Origin: Streptomyces durmitorensis
GTDB lineage: Bacteria; Actinomycetota; Actinomycetes; Streptomycetales; Streptomycetaceae
NCBI RefSeq assembly: GCF_023498005.1
Contig: NZ_CP097289.1
Coordinates: 5,890,001 to 5,954,000, forward strand
DNA length: 64,000 bases
Reading direction: 5' to 3'
Shown here: positions 34,323 through 42,300 of the stretch, one piece after another
Layout of the letters: each line of letters opens with the position of its first letter
How positions within the stretch are numbered: the first letter of the stretch is position 1
Position numbers and translations under genes: made by a program
The notes under the pieces: model-generated
What the model saw: only the letters and a program-made list of their open reading frames with translations
Told to the model about the DNA's origin: nothing
Databases searched by the model: none

Positions 34323-35345
34323 TCAGTTCTCCTCGCCGTGGCACCTGCTGTAGGCGGCCCCCGACCCACACCAACAACCCGCCCCCGCCTCCGGCGGCCA
34401 CCCCACGGCCCGCCCCCGCGCGGCCAGCGTTGTCGCGTACTGCGGGAGCAAGGAGACCTCCGTCGGCTGTGCGCCCTCCGACGCCGCGAAAGCCTCGTAC
34501 GACGGGACCGTTCCCGTCACGATGCCGAGGTTCGGGGTGCCGGAGGCCGAGAGTTCCCTCAGTGATGCCTCTATCGTCGACAAGTGCGCCTCGTGGGACG
34601 GGTATTCGGATTCCAGGGACGGGTACGCCGTCAGGAGTTCTTCCAGTTCCGTCGACGGCCAGTGCAGTACCGCCACCGGGAAGGGGCGGGACAGTGCCTC
34701 CCTGTATGAGCCCAACTCCGCCTGGATACGGGAGATTTCCGCGCGGAGTTCCGCGGGGTTGTCCGAGCCGAGGGACCAGATTCGCTTCGGGTCGTGCAGT
34801 TCGTCCAGGGGGACGGGGGACGTCGAGACCTCGTCCGCCATCGCGTCCCACGCGTCGTGCTCCGCGCCCAGCAGGCGGCGCACCCTGTGGCGGCCGAACA
34901 GGAGTGGGCGTTGCTCGTATGACGGGGCGCCGCCCGAGCCGCCGGGCGGGAGCAGGAGGTCCAGGGCCTGGGTGAAGGTTTCCTGCGCTTGGGTCAGTTC
35001 GTCGTGCGATTCCAGTGACTCGGCCACGATCACCCACGGGGCCGGGTCGCGCGGCGCGGCCGCCCGTACGCCGTCGATGATCGCCCTTGCCTCCGCCTCG
35101 TGGCCGTACTCCCAGAGGTTCGAGGCCTTGAGGGCTCGGATGAGGGTCGGGGCCGATGCCGGGTGCGGGGCGTCGGGAGTCAGTAGGCGGTCGTAGAGCG
35201 TGGTCGCGCGGTCGCGTTCGCCCGCCAGTTCCAGGTGGGCCGCGGCCTGGAGCAGCAGGTGCTCGGTGTCCTCGGGGTACAAGCCGGCGGTCCGCTCCAG
35301 GCGCTCGGCTTCGGCGATGTGGTCGGCAGGCGTGTCGGGGCGCAT
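34323..35345 (-). CDS. TPR-containing protein with a SEC-C zinc motif
   Basis: A 340-residue soluble protein. The N-terminal half (about 5-130) has TPR-like helical pairs (AEAERLERTAGLYPEDTEHL, then AAAHLELAGERDRATTLYDR). The C-terminus ends with CWCGSGAAYSRCHG, a SEC-C zinc-binding motif like that at the end of SecA. SEC-C proteins bind ribosomes or translocation components; the function here is unknown. ATG 35345 (MRPDTPADHIAEAE) is chosen as the first residue of family-like sequence; no strong ribosome-binding site precedes it. It marks the return to ordinary chromosomal genes right of the defence island. Confidence 0.82.
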   Translation of the reverse strand: MRPDTPADHIAEAERLERTAGLYPEDTEHLLLQAAAHLELAGERDRATTLYDRLLTPDAPHPASAPTLIRALKASNLWEYGHEAEARAIIDGVRAAAPRDPAPWVIVAESLESHDELTQAQETFTQALDLLLPPGGSGGAPSYEQRPLLFGRHRVRRLLGAEHDAWDAMADEVSTSPVPLDELHDPKRIWSLGSDNPAELRAEISRIQAELGSYREALSRPFPVAVLHWPSTELEELLTAYPSLESEYPSHEAHLSTIEASLRELSASGTPNLGIVTGTVPSYEAFAASEGAQPTEVSLLPQYATTLAARGRAVGWPPEAGAGCWCGSGAAYSRCHGEEN

Positions 35346-35392
35346 ACGGGACACCGTACTGCCGAGTGGGGGCGTTGCAGCAGGGTTGCCGT

Positions 35393-35461
35393 GCAGATCA
35401 GGGCAGATCAGCGTGGCCCCACTTTCGTGCTGTCGTCGCGCTGTCGTTGCGCTGTCGTCGT
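35393..35461. repeat. Helically phased direct repeats in a divergent promoter region
   Basis: Between the SEC-C gene and the sortase gene lie two sets of direct repeats. GCAGATCAG occurs at 35393-35401 and 35403-35411 (10-bp period). GCTGTCGTCGC, GCTGTCGTTGC and GCTGTCGTCGT follow at 35429, 35440 and 35451 (11-bp period). Repeats phased with the DNA helix are typical of response-regulator binding sites. No regulator can be named. Confidence 0.5.
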
Positions 35462-35529
35462 GCGGGCGCCATGGCTTGTTGGCGGGCTTGGGCTTAGCCT
35501 GCCGCCCTCTTGGGACGGGAGGTGCCGGC

Positions 35530-36363
35530 GTGCGGGATCGGGTGGAGAGGGTGGGGAGGGTTCCTGTTGTTGTGCAGGGGCGGCGTGAGCGGCGGGGGCG
35601 CGGCGCTCGGCTTCTGTGGGGCGGCGCCGAAGCTGCCGTCACCTGCGGGCTTGTCCTTCTGCTTCTCGTCGCCCATCAGCTCTGGTGGACCAACCGGCAG
35701 GCCCGCGAAGGCGCCGAGCGCAAGGTCCAGGCCCTTGAGCGGGAGTGGGGGAGCCCGTCCTCCACCTCGTCCGACACCGACGAGCCCGCCCCCGGCCCGA
35801 GCCCCGTCCCCGCCCCCGAGTCCCGACCCGACCCGGGTGACTCAGACGACGGTGGCGCCGGTGAAGCCTCCGGGCAGGCCCAGCGGCAGCGCCCCGCCCC
35901 CACGCCCGACTGGGACCAGGCCTACGCCGTCCTCCGCATCCCGCGCATCGGGATACGGGTGCCCGTCGCCGAAGGCATCAGCAAGAGCGCCGTACTGAAC
36001 AAGGGGTACGTCGGGCACTACCCGCGCACCGCCCAGCCCGGGGAAGGTGGGAACTTCGCGCTCGCCGGGCACCGCAACACCCACGGTGAGCCCTTCCGCC
36101 GCATCAATCGCCTGGGCGACGGGGACGAGCTGGTCGTCGAGACCAAGAGTGCCGTCTATACGTACGTCGTCGACAAGACCCTGGCCCAGACCTCCGCCCG
36201 CGACAGCGGCGTCATCCGCGCCGTCCCCCGCAGCCTCGTGAAGGCCGGGCACGGCTACAGCTCTCCCGGGTACTACATCACCCTCACCACCTGCACCCCC
36301 GAGTACACCTCCAAGTACCGGCTCATCGTGTGGGGCAAGCTGCGGTCCATGCGGCCCCGGTAG
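35530..36363 (+). CDS. Class E sortase
   Basis: A 277-residue membrane-anchored transpeptidase that joins LAxTG-type surface proteins to the cell wall. A short cytoplasmic tail and one membrane span (about 40-57, TCGLVLLLLVAHQLWW) lead to a Ser/Asp/Pro linker (70-125). The catalytic domain has the His in FALAGHRNTHGEPF, the Cys in ITLTTCTPEYTSKYRLIVWG and the Arg nine residues after the Cys; the TLxTC-TP-Y signature is that of class E. GTG 35530 is fixed by GGGAGGT 6 nt upstream. A plausible substrate with LAATG is encoded at 42301. Confidence 0.92.
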   Translation: MRDRVERVGRVPVVVQGRRERRGRGARLLWGGAEAAVTCGLVLLLLVAHQLWWTNRQAREGAERKVQALEREWGSPSSTSSDTDEPAPGPSPVPAPESRPDPGDSDDGGAGEASGQAQRQRPAPTPDWDQAYAVLRIPRIGIRVPVAEGISKSAVLNKGYVGHYPRTAQPGEGGNFALAGHRNTHGEPFRRINRLGDGDELVVETKSAVYTYVVDKTLAQTSARDSGVIRAVPRSLVKAGHGYSSPGYYITLTTCTPEYTSKYRLIVWGKLRSMRPR

Positions 36364-36413
36364 GCGGCCCCGGTAGGGCGACCTCTACGACTGTCGAGGC
36401 CGATCCTGTATAA

Positions 36414-36446
36414 CGGCAGTACGCGATATAGCGGCAGTACGCGATA
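36414..36446. repeat. Two direct repeats of CGGCAGTACGCGATA upstream of a small membrane gene
   Basis: The 15-mer CGGCAGTACGCGATA stands at 36414-36428 and again at 36432-36446, an 18-bp period, within an AT-richer patch (TATAAC at 36409-36414 just before it). It lies 40-75 nt upstream of the DUF6412 start. It could be an activator or repressor site, or a local duplication of a promoter segment. Confidence 0.5.
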
Positions 36447-36489
36447 CGTCGTATCCATGACTCAGCGAGTGGTGAAGGGGGGCCGGGAA

Positions 36490-36810
36490 ATGCAGGACAT
36501 GATCCGCAGCTGGAAAGCCGCCCTCCGTCCCACCGGCCTTCTCCTCTTCCTCCTCGTCGAGGTCGTCCTGCTCGACGCGAGCAGCCTCACCGCGGCCGTC
36601 GCGCTCGCCGCGACCGCCGCCGCGAGCTCCGCGCTCGCCGTCTGCTCCCTGATCGCCGCGCGCTGCGCCCCCGCCGTGCCCCGCACCCGGGTGCGTACGG
36701 CCATGCGCGACCGCGAGAAGCGCACGGCATTCCTGCCACAGCGCGATCCCGACGCCGCCGGGCGCAGGCGACCCCGAGCACCGGGCCGTCCCGTCATGAC
36801 GGCCGCGTAG
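36490..36810 (+). CDS. DUF6412-like small membrane protein
   Basis: A 106-residue protein with two hydrophobic segments (about 15-32 and 35-60) and an Arg-rich cytoplasmic tail. ATG 36490 (MQDMIRSWKAALRP) is preferred over the in-frame ATG 36457 because the G-rich AAGGGGGG site is well placed for it. It resembles the DUF6412 proteins encoded just upstream of a YidC paralogue in Streptomyces, which is the arrangement here. Function is unknown; the neighbourhood suggests a membrane protein biogenesis context. Confidence 0.7.
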   Translation: MQDMIRSWKAALRPTGLLLFLLVEVVLLDASSLTAAVALAATAAASSALAVCSLIAARCAPAVPRTRVRTAMRDREKRTAFLPQRDPDAAGRRRPRAPGRPVMTAA

Positions 36811-36938
36811 GGGACAGCTCCACCAGCTTCACCAGCTCCCTCCCTCCAGCGACACCTTGGCACCCTCCGCGGGCCGTCACGCCGAAAAGAGCACCAGCCC
36901 CTTTTCCTCGGCACGACGAGACCCCGGAGGGTTTCCCC

Positions 36939-37727
36939 ATGTTCGGCTTCCTGTCCGACTTCATGTCCCTGTTCGCCGATCTGGTCGGTTCTCTCGCCGA
37001 CCTGCTCGAACCCGTTTTCCAGGGTTCCGCGATGGCCGCCGCCATCGTCCTGTTCACCGCGTGCGTACGACTCCTCGTCCACCCCTTGTCGCGGGCCTCG
37101 GCCCGTGGCCAGAAGGCGCGCGCCAAGCTGTCGCCGCAGATCGCCGAGTTGCGCAAGAAGCACTCCAAGAACCCCGAGAAGCTGCAGAAGGCCGTGCTTG
37201 AGCTGCACCGCGCGGAGAAGGTCTCCCCGCTCTCCGGGTGCCTGCCCAGCCTCTTCCAGCTCCCGGCGTTCTTCCTGCTCTACCACCTCTTCTCGAACTC
37301 AAGGATCGGCGGGGAAGCCAACGCGCTGCTCGGCCACAAGCTGTTCGAGGCGCCCCTCGGCGGGCGGTGGGCCGACGCGCTCGCCGACGGCGGGGTCTTC
37401 GGGGCGCAGGGGCTCGTCTACCTCGGCCTCTTCGCGATCGTGGCCGCCGTCGCGACCTTCAATTTCGGGCGTACGAAGAAGCAGATGGCCATGGCGGCGC
37501 CCGTGACCGGTGGCAGCGACGCCCAGCAGGTGCCCGGCATGGGTGCGATCACCAAGGTCATGCCGTTCATGTCGTTCATGACGCTGTTCACCGTCGCCTT
37601 CGTGCCGCTGGCCGCCGCGCTCTACGTCGTCACCAGCACGACCTGGAGCGCGGTCGAGCGTGCCGTGCTCTACCGCGACATGCCGTACGGGGCCGCCGGG
37701 GCGAGCGCACTGGCTACCGCTGGGTAA
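36939..37727 (+). CDS. YidC/Oxa1-family membrane protein insertase (paralogue)
   Basis: A 262-residue insertase that helps membrane proteins fold into the bilayer. It has an N-terminal hydrophobic segment, a conserved cytoplasmic hairpin (RASARGQKARAKLSPQIAEL then HSKNPEKLQKAVLEL), LSGCLPSLFQLPAFFLLYHL, and two C-terminal spans (about 200-240). It lacks the large periplasmic domain of Gram-negative YidC, as expected for an actinomycete. The neighbours are not rpmH/rnpA, so this is a second copy rather than the housekeeping gene. ATG 36939 has GGAGG 8 nt upstream. Confidence 0.9.
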   Translation: MFGFLSDFMSLFADLVGSLADLLEPVFQGSAMAAAIVLFTACVRLLVHPLSRASARGQKARAKLSPQIAELRKKHSKNPEKLQKAVLELHRAEKVSPLSGCLPSLFQLPAFFLLYHLFSNSRIGGEANALLGHKLFEAPLGGRWADALADGGVFGAQGLVYLGLFAIVAAVATFNFGRTKKQMAMAAPVTGGSDAQQVPGMGAITKVMPFMSFMTLFTVAFVPLAAALYVVTSTTWSAVERAVLYRDMPYGAAGASALATAG

Positions 37728-37869
37728 CGGTCCGGTCCGTGAACAGGGTCTTGCGGGATGGACCGTGAGATTGGAGGATCGGCCAAACCTCCGATGGCCG
37801 CAACCCATCGGCCTGGGCCACGCGAGCGGTCGGGACGGACCGGGCGCGCTCGACCAAGGGAGATTGACG

Positions 37870-38727
37870 ATGAAGCTGCTGCGAGTCGGTACGGCGGGGG
37901 CCGAGCGCCCGGCGCTGCTCGATGCCGAAGGCACGTTGCGGGACCTGTCAGGGACCGTCACCGACATCGACGGCGCGCTGCTCGCCGACACGGACGCCCT
38001 CGACCGGATCCGGTCCGCCGCAGGGTCGGGTGAGCTGCCCGCGCTCGACGCGGCGGGGCTGCGGGTCGGGCCGCCGGTGGGCCGGATCGGCAAGGTCGTG
38101 TGCATCGGGCTCAACTACCACGACCACGCGAAGGAGACCGGGGCCACGCCGCCCGCCGAGCCCGTCATCTTCTTCAAGGCGGCGGACACGGTGGTCGGTC
38201 CCGACGACACCGTGCTCGTGCCGCGCAAGTCGGTCAAGACCGACTGGGAGGTCGAGCTCGCGATCGTCATCGGACGCACCGCGCGCTACCTGGAGTCCGA
38301 CGAGGAGGCGCTCGCGCACATCGCCGGGTACGCGGTGTCGCACGACGTCTCGGAGCGCGAGTTCCAGATCGAGCGCGGCGGCACCTGGGACAAGGGCAAG
38401 AACTGCGAGACGTTCAACCCGCTCGGCCCGTGGCTGGTGACGACGGACGAGGTGCCTGACCCGCAGGCGCTGTCCCTGAAGCTCTGGGTCAACGGCGAGC
38501 TGAAGCAGGACGGGACCACGGCCCAGCAGATCTTCCCGGTGGCCGAAGTGGTGCGCTACGTAAGCCAGTTCATGACGCTGTACCCCGGTGACGTCATCAA
38601 CACCGGTACGCCGGCGGGCGTGGCCATGGGGCACCCCGAGCCGAAGCCGTACCTGCGGGCCGGTGATGTGGTGGAGCTGGAGATCGAGGGGCTCGGCAGG
38701 CAGCGCCAGGAGTTGAAGGACGCGTAG
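37870..38727 (+). CDS. Fumarylacetoacetate hydrolase family protein
   Basis: A 285-residue metal-dependent hydrolase/decarboxylase. The core begins at GKVVCIGLNYHDHAKETG (about 75); EPVIFFKAADTVVGP and TDWEVELAIVIG carry the metal-binding Glu residues; NTGTPAGVAMG is the conserved C-terminal loop. The N-terminal 70 residues are the usual leader domain. Relatives act on acylpyruvates, oxaloacetate or aromatic-ring cleavage products. No catabolic operon surrounds it, so the substrate is open. ATG 37870 has GGGAG 7 nt upstream. Confidence 0.92.
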   Translation: MKLLRVGTAGAERPALLDAEGTLRDLSGTVTDIDGALLADTDALDRIRSAAGSGELPALDAAGLRVGPPVGRIGKVVCIGLNYHDHAKETGATPPAEPVIFFKAADTVVGPDDTVLVPRKSVKTDWEVELAIVIGRTARYLESDEEALAHIAGYAVSHDVSEREFQIERGGTWDKGKNCETFNPLGPWLVTTDEVPDPQALSLKLWVNGELKQDGTTAQQIFPVAEVVRYVSQFMTLYPGDVINTGTPAGVAMGHPEPKPYLRAGDVVELEIEGLGRQRQELKDA

Positions 38728-38770
38728 CCCTCCGAGGCGGGGGCGCGGCGGATTCGTGGCGCCCCGGAGC

Positions 38771-38801
38771 GGCGTCGATGGAGGACCACTCCACCGACGC
38801 C
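38771..38801. terminator. Hairpin between convergent genes
   Basis: GGCGTCG (38771-38777) pairs with CGACGCC (38795-38801); after one mismatch TGGAG (38779-38783) pairs with CTCCA (38889 is not involved; the arm is 38789-38793) around the loop GACCA. It lies between the FAH gene and the leftward UPF0303 gene and can terminate both. Confidence 0.7.
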
Positions 38802-38815
38802 GTCCGCGGGTGTGT

Positions 38816-38855
38816 CGTGGCTGGGCGCGCAGTTCCCCGCGCCCCTGGCGGGGCG
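38816..38855. repeat. Streptomyces-type dispersed repeat (GCGCGCAGTTCCCCGCGCCCC family)
   Basis: The stretch containing GGGCGCGCAGTTCCCCGCGC followed by CCCTGGCGGGG matches a short, hairpin-prone element that I recall as frequent at gene ends in Streptomyces. It abuts the stop of the UPF0303 gene. A related copy lies at 57395-57433. Confidence 0.6.
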
Positions 38856-38865
38856 CCCCCGCGGC

Positions 38866-39333
38866 TTACGTGAAGCGCTCCAGCGCCTCGACCACCAGCG
38901 CATGGTCCGCCGCCTGGGGGAGGCCCGAGACCACCACCGTGCCGATCACGCCCGCGCCGCGCACCGCGATCGGGAACGCGCCGCCGTGCGCCGCGTACAC
39001 GTCCGGGTCCAGGCGCGAGGACTCCTCGAACGTCGTTCCCTTGGCGCGGAAGCGCGTGCCGACCAGGAACGACGAGCAGCCGTAGCGTTCCACGACGCGG
39101 CGCTTGCGGGCGATCCAGGCGTCGTTGTCCGGGGTCGATCCCGGCAGGGCCGCGTGGAAGAGCTGCTGGCTGCCGCGGGTGATGTCGATGGCCACCGGGG
39201 CCTGGCGCTCGCGGGCCAGGTCGACCAGGAGGGTGCCGAGTGCCCAGGCGTCCTCGTACGTGAAGTGGGGGAGTACCAGGCGCAGTTCCTGGCTCTCCAG
39301 CTCCTCCACCGTCGGTGCGGTGGGCGTCGTCAT
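38866..39333 (-). CDS. UPF0303/DUF336-like heme-degrading-domain protein
   Basis: A 155-residue protein of the UPF0303 (YBR137W-like) family, annotated as a heme-degrading or GlcG/HbpS-type domain. It begins MTTPTAPTVEELESQELRLV and contains ITRGSQQLFHAALPGSTPDN, RKRRVVERYGCSSFLVG and the family C-terminal GGAFPIAVRGAGVIGTVVVS. ATG 39333 overlaps the stop of the upstream oxidoreductase gene by 4 nt, so the pair is coupled. Proteins of this family are often encoded with sugar dehydrogenases; the biochemical role is not settled. Confidence 0.9.
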   Translation of the reverse strand: MTTPTAPTVEELESQELRLVLPHFTYEDAWALGTLLVDLARERQAPVAIDITRGSQQLFHAALPGSTPDNDAWIARKRRVVERYGCSSFLVGTRFRAKGTTFEESSRLDPDVYAAHGGAFPIAVRGAGVIGTVVVSGLPQAADHALVVEALERFT

Positions 39334-40421
39334 ACGACCACCGTCACACCGTCGCGGGCCGAGCGGCGTGCCGCCTCCAGGACGTCGAGGGCCGATGCGG
39401 CCTCGTACGCGGAGACGGGGTTCTCGCCGGTGCCGCGCAGGGCGTCGGCGATCGCCGCGTAATACGCGGGGTAGGCGCCCGGCAGCGTCCGGACCGGGGT
39501 GCCGCCGCCGGTCAGCGGGGACTCGCCGGAGCCGACGTGGCCCCACATGCACTCCAGCTCCTCGCCCCAACTTCCCTCGTCCGTAGGGCGCTTGCCGTCG
39601 CGCAGGGCTGCTTCCTGCGGGTCGAGGCCGTACTTCACGTAGCCCGCCGTCGAGCCGAGCGCGCGGAAGCGCGGGCCGAGCTGGGCGGTGGTGGCGCTGA
39701 CGTACAGGTGCGAGCGGACGCCGCCCCGGTGCGTGATCGCGATGAAGGTGTCGTCGTCGGCCTCGGCGCCGGGGCGGCGGACGTCGGACTCGGCGTACAC
39801 GGACTGCGCGGGGCCGAAGAGCACGAGGGCCTGGTCGACGACGTGGGACCCGAGGTCGTAGAGGAGACCTCCGATCTCTTCGGGGTTCCCGGACTCGCGC
39901 CAGCCGCCCTTGGGCTGTGGACGCCACCGCTCGAAGCGGGACTCGAAGCGCCATACGTCGCCGAGTTCGCCGTCGGCGACGAGCTTCTGGAGTGTGAGGA
40001 AGTCGTTGTCCCAGCGGCGGTTCTGGAAGACGGAGAGGAGGAGCCCGCGGTCGTCGGCGAGCGCGGCGAGCTCGCGGGCCTCGGCTGCGGTGCCCGCGAT
40101 CGGCTTGTCCACGACGACCGGGAGGCCCGCCTTGAGGGCGGCGGTCGCGAGCGAGACGTGCGTCTTGTTCGGGGACGCGATCACCACCAGGTCGAGCTCG
40201 TCCGCGCGGGCCCAGAGGTCGTCGGCCGACGCGGCGAAACGCAGCCCGGCGCCGAACTCGGCGCGGGCCTGCGCCTGCCGCTCGGGGTTCGACGTGACGA
40301 CCGTGTCGAGGACGAGGCCCTCGGTGGCGGCGATCAGCGGGGCGTGGAAGACGGAGCCCGCGAGGCCGTACCCGATGAGGGCCACGCGCAGAGGGGAGCC
40401 TGTGGAGCCTGTACCAGTCAT
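39330..40421 (-). CDS. Gfo/Idh/MocA-family oxidoreductase
   Basis: A 363-residue NAD(P)-dependent dehydrogenase of sugars or inositols. The Rossmann motif is ALIGYGLAGSVFHAPLI; VVIASPNKTHVSLA and VVVDKPIAGTAAEA give the conserved Glu/Asp-Lys-Pro motif; GGLLYDLGSHVVDQAL supplies the catalytic Asp-His pair. ATG 40421 is favoured over the upstream GTG 40430 because AGTGGA lies just before it. It is divergent from the ROK regulator at 40478, which probably controls it. Confidence 0.93.
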   Translation of the reverse strand: MTGTGSTGSPLRVALIGYGLAGSVFHAPLIAATEGLVLDTVVTSNPERQAQARAEFGAGLRFAASADDLWARADELDLVVIASPNKTHVSLATAALKAGLPVVVDKPIAGTAAEARELAALADDRGLLLSVFQNRRWDNDFLTLQKLVADGELGDVWRFESRFERWRPQPKGGWRESGNPEEIGGLLYDLGSHVVDQALVLFGPAQSVYAESDVRRPGAEADDDTFIAITHRGGVRSHLYVSATTAQLGPRFRALGSTAGYVKYGLDPQEAALRDGKRPTDEGSWGEELECMWGHVGSGESPLTGGGTPVRTLPGAYPAYYAAIADALRGTGENPVSAYEAASALDVLEAARRSARDGVTVVV

Positions 40422-40434
40422 GCGTTCCACTTAA

Positions 40435-40447
40435 GCAACGCTGTTGC
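40435..40447. promoter_or_regulatory. Palindrome, candidate ROK-regulator operator
   Basis: GCAAC (40435-40439) and GTTGC (40443-40447) form a perfect inverted repeat around GCT in the 56-nt gap between the divergent oxidoreductase and ROK regulator genes. The gap is so short that one bound repressor could block both promoters. Confidence 0.5.
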
Positions 40448-40477
40448 CAAAGCGCAAGCGCGAGCGACAATGGGGGT

Positions 40478-41647
40478 GTGAACAGCACTGATACGGCGAG
40501 GGCAGCGGGCGGCGGCAGCGGCAAGGGGAGCAGCAGGCCGGGCGCCGGAGTGAACCTGCCGGCGCTGCGCGGGCACAACGCCGCCCTCGTGCTCGACCTG
40601 CTGCGCACGGCGGGCGAGGCCGGCATAAGCCGCCTCGAACTGGCCGAGCGCACCGGGCTCACGCCGCAGGCCGTCAGCAAGATCACCGCGCGGCTGCGTA
40701 CGGAGGGACTCGCGGCGGAGGCGGGCCGCCGCGCGTCCACGGGAGGCAAGCCGCGCACGCTCCTGCGGCTCGTCCCGGACGCCGGTCACGCGGTCGGCCT
40801 CCACCTGGACCGCGACGAACTGACGGCGGTCCTGGCCGACCTGACGGGTCATGTGGTGGCGGAACGCCGGGCGCCGCTGGAGTTCGGGGAGGGCGCGGAG
40901 GCGGTGGTCGACGTGGCGGTGGGGGTGGTGCGGGAGCTGGCCGGGGCTGCGGCTACGGCCTCGGGGCTGCTGGGCGTCGGGGTCGCGCTGCCCGGCCCGC
41001 TCGATCACTCCGACGGGGTCCTGCACCGCGTGACCGGGTTCCCCGCGTGGGACGGCTTTCCGCTGCGGGACGCGTTCGCCGGGCGGCTCGGGCTGCCGGT
41101 CGTGGTGGACAAGGACACGAACGCCGCCGCCCTTGGGCTCGCGCTCGGCGGGGTGGCGGATTCCTTCGCGTATCTGCACCTGGGGACGGGTCTGGGCGCA
41201 GGCCTGGTCCTGGGCGGGGGCCTCTACCGCGGGGAGCGCACCGGAGCGGGCGAGTTCGGCCACCAGGTGATCCAACTGGACGGCCCGGAGTGCGGGTGCG
41301 GAGACCGCGGCTGCATCGAGGCGCTGTGCCTGGCGGCGGTCGCGCGGGGGGATCTGGAGGAGGCGGCGCGGGTCCTGGGCGCGGGGGCGGGCAACCTGGT
41401 CAGCCTGCTCGACATCGATCTGGTACTCCTGGGAGGGCGGGCGGTCCTCGCGGACGAGGAGCGCTTCGTACGAGGAGTGGGAGCCGTCGTCACCGCACGC
41501 GCCCGGCGGGGCGGCGGGAACACGGAGGTCCCGGTCGCCGTCGCGTCCGGCGGCGAACGGGGCGTCGCGGAGGGCGCCGCACAACTGGTGCTGGCACCGC
41601 TGTTCGGGCGGGCGGACGTGGCGTTTCCGGTGGCTGGGCGGGGTTAG
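40478..41647 (+). CDS. ROK-family transcriptional regulator
   Basis: A 389-residue repressor-like protein. A winged HTH (about 30-85, LELAERTGLTPQAVSKITAR) precedes a sugar-kinase-like ROK domain. The ROK signature includes DKDTNAAALGLALGG, LGTGLGAGLVLGGGLYRG and the zinc site CGCGDRGCIEALC. These proteins usually respond to a sugar or sugar phosphate. GTG 40478 is the apparent start, with a G-run immediately upstream; a later start near the first HTH residues cannot be excluded. It most likely controls the divergent oxidoreductase pair. Confidence 0.92.
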   Translation: MNSTDTARAAGGGSGKGSSRPGAGVNLPALRGHNAALVLDLLRTAGEAGISRLELAERTGLTPQAVSKITARLRTEGLAAEAGRRASTGGKPRTLLRLVPDAGHAVGLHLDRDELTAVLADLTGHVVAERRAPLEFGEGAEAVVDVAVGVVRELAGAAATASGLLGVGVALPGPLDHSDGVLHRVTGFPAWDGFPLRDAFAGRLGLPVVVDKDTNAAALGLALGGVADSFAYLHLGTGLGAGLVLGGGLYRGERTGAGEFGHQVIQLDGPECGCGDRGCIEALCLAAVARGDLEEAARVLGAGAGNLVSLLDIDLVLLGGRAVLADEERFVRGVGAVVTARARRGGGNTEVPVAVASGGERGVAEGAAQLVLAPLFGRADVAFPVAGRG

Positions 41648-42300
41648 GGGCCGACTGGTTGGCGGGCGCGGCTCCCGACCGGCGGGGGCGCGGGGTGTTC
41701 GCGACCGGGGCGGAGTTGGCGGCGCGCCAGGCCTGGCGGATCCGGGGGTGTCTCGGGCTGGGCGGAACCAGCCGTCGCCTGGGAACAGGAACCAGCGGCG
41801 GCCTTCGCCTCCGGCCCTCCGGGTTAAGCGGCAGCCTTCGCCCTTGGCCCTCCGGGTTAAGCGGCAGCCTTCGCCTCCGGCCCCCGGGGCAGGCGGCAGC
41901 TCTCGCCTCCGGCGCTCCGGGTTAATCGGCAGCTCTCGCCTCCGGCCCTCCGGGTTAATCGGCAGCTCTCGCCTCCGGCCCTCCGGGTCAAGCACCAGCC
42001 CTCGCCCCTGGCCCTCCGGGTTAAGCGGCGGCCTTCGCCCCCGGCCCCCGGGGCAAGCGGCAGCCCTCGCCTCCGGCCCTCCGGGGCAAGCGGCAGCCCC
42101 CCCGGGTCAAGCACCGGCCCCCGCCAACCGCAATTAACGGAAAGTCGGCTGATAGGGGGGACTTGCGCGGTCCAGTCGGGTGTACGGGGTTGTGGCGGGG
42201 GTGGTGAAGGCAGGGGTGCGTGGCATGGTCGCGGCCCGTGCCCACTGTCTTACGGCCCCCGCTCAAGCTCCCGCCCCTCCGCGCTCAGCAAAGGCCCGCC
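41648..42300. repeat. 653-nt gap with a 33-bp minisatellite (core 41795-42110)
   Basis: Between the ROK gene and the next gene lies a tandem array of about ten units, mostly 33 bp, starting at 41795, 41828, 41861, 41893, 41926, 41959, 41992, 42025, 42057 and 42090. The consensus is GCGGCAGCCTTCGCCTCCGG followed by CCCTCCGGGTTAA. Two units are 32 bp and the last is truncated to 21 bp. Units 4-6 share CTCTC and a TCGGC variant, showing local duplication. Since 33 is a multiple of 3, long open frames appear on both strands, but they have no start site or protein-like character. Nothing else recognisable lies in this gap. Confidence 0.9.

Noticed and set aside
36939..37727. Housekeeping yidC and therefore a region near the replication origin
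   Set aside because: No rpmH, rnpA, jag or gidB lies beside it; DUF6412 and FAH genes do. It is a paralogue.
41795..42110. CRISPR array
   Set aside because: The units are directly contiguous with no unique spacers, their sequence varies throughout, and no cas gene is nearby. It is a minisatellite.
41748..42137. Repeat-protein genes in the minisatellite
   Set aside because: Frames are open on both strands only because the unit is 33 bp; starts and ribosome-binding sites are missing.
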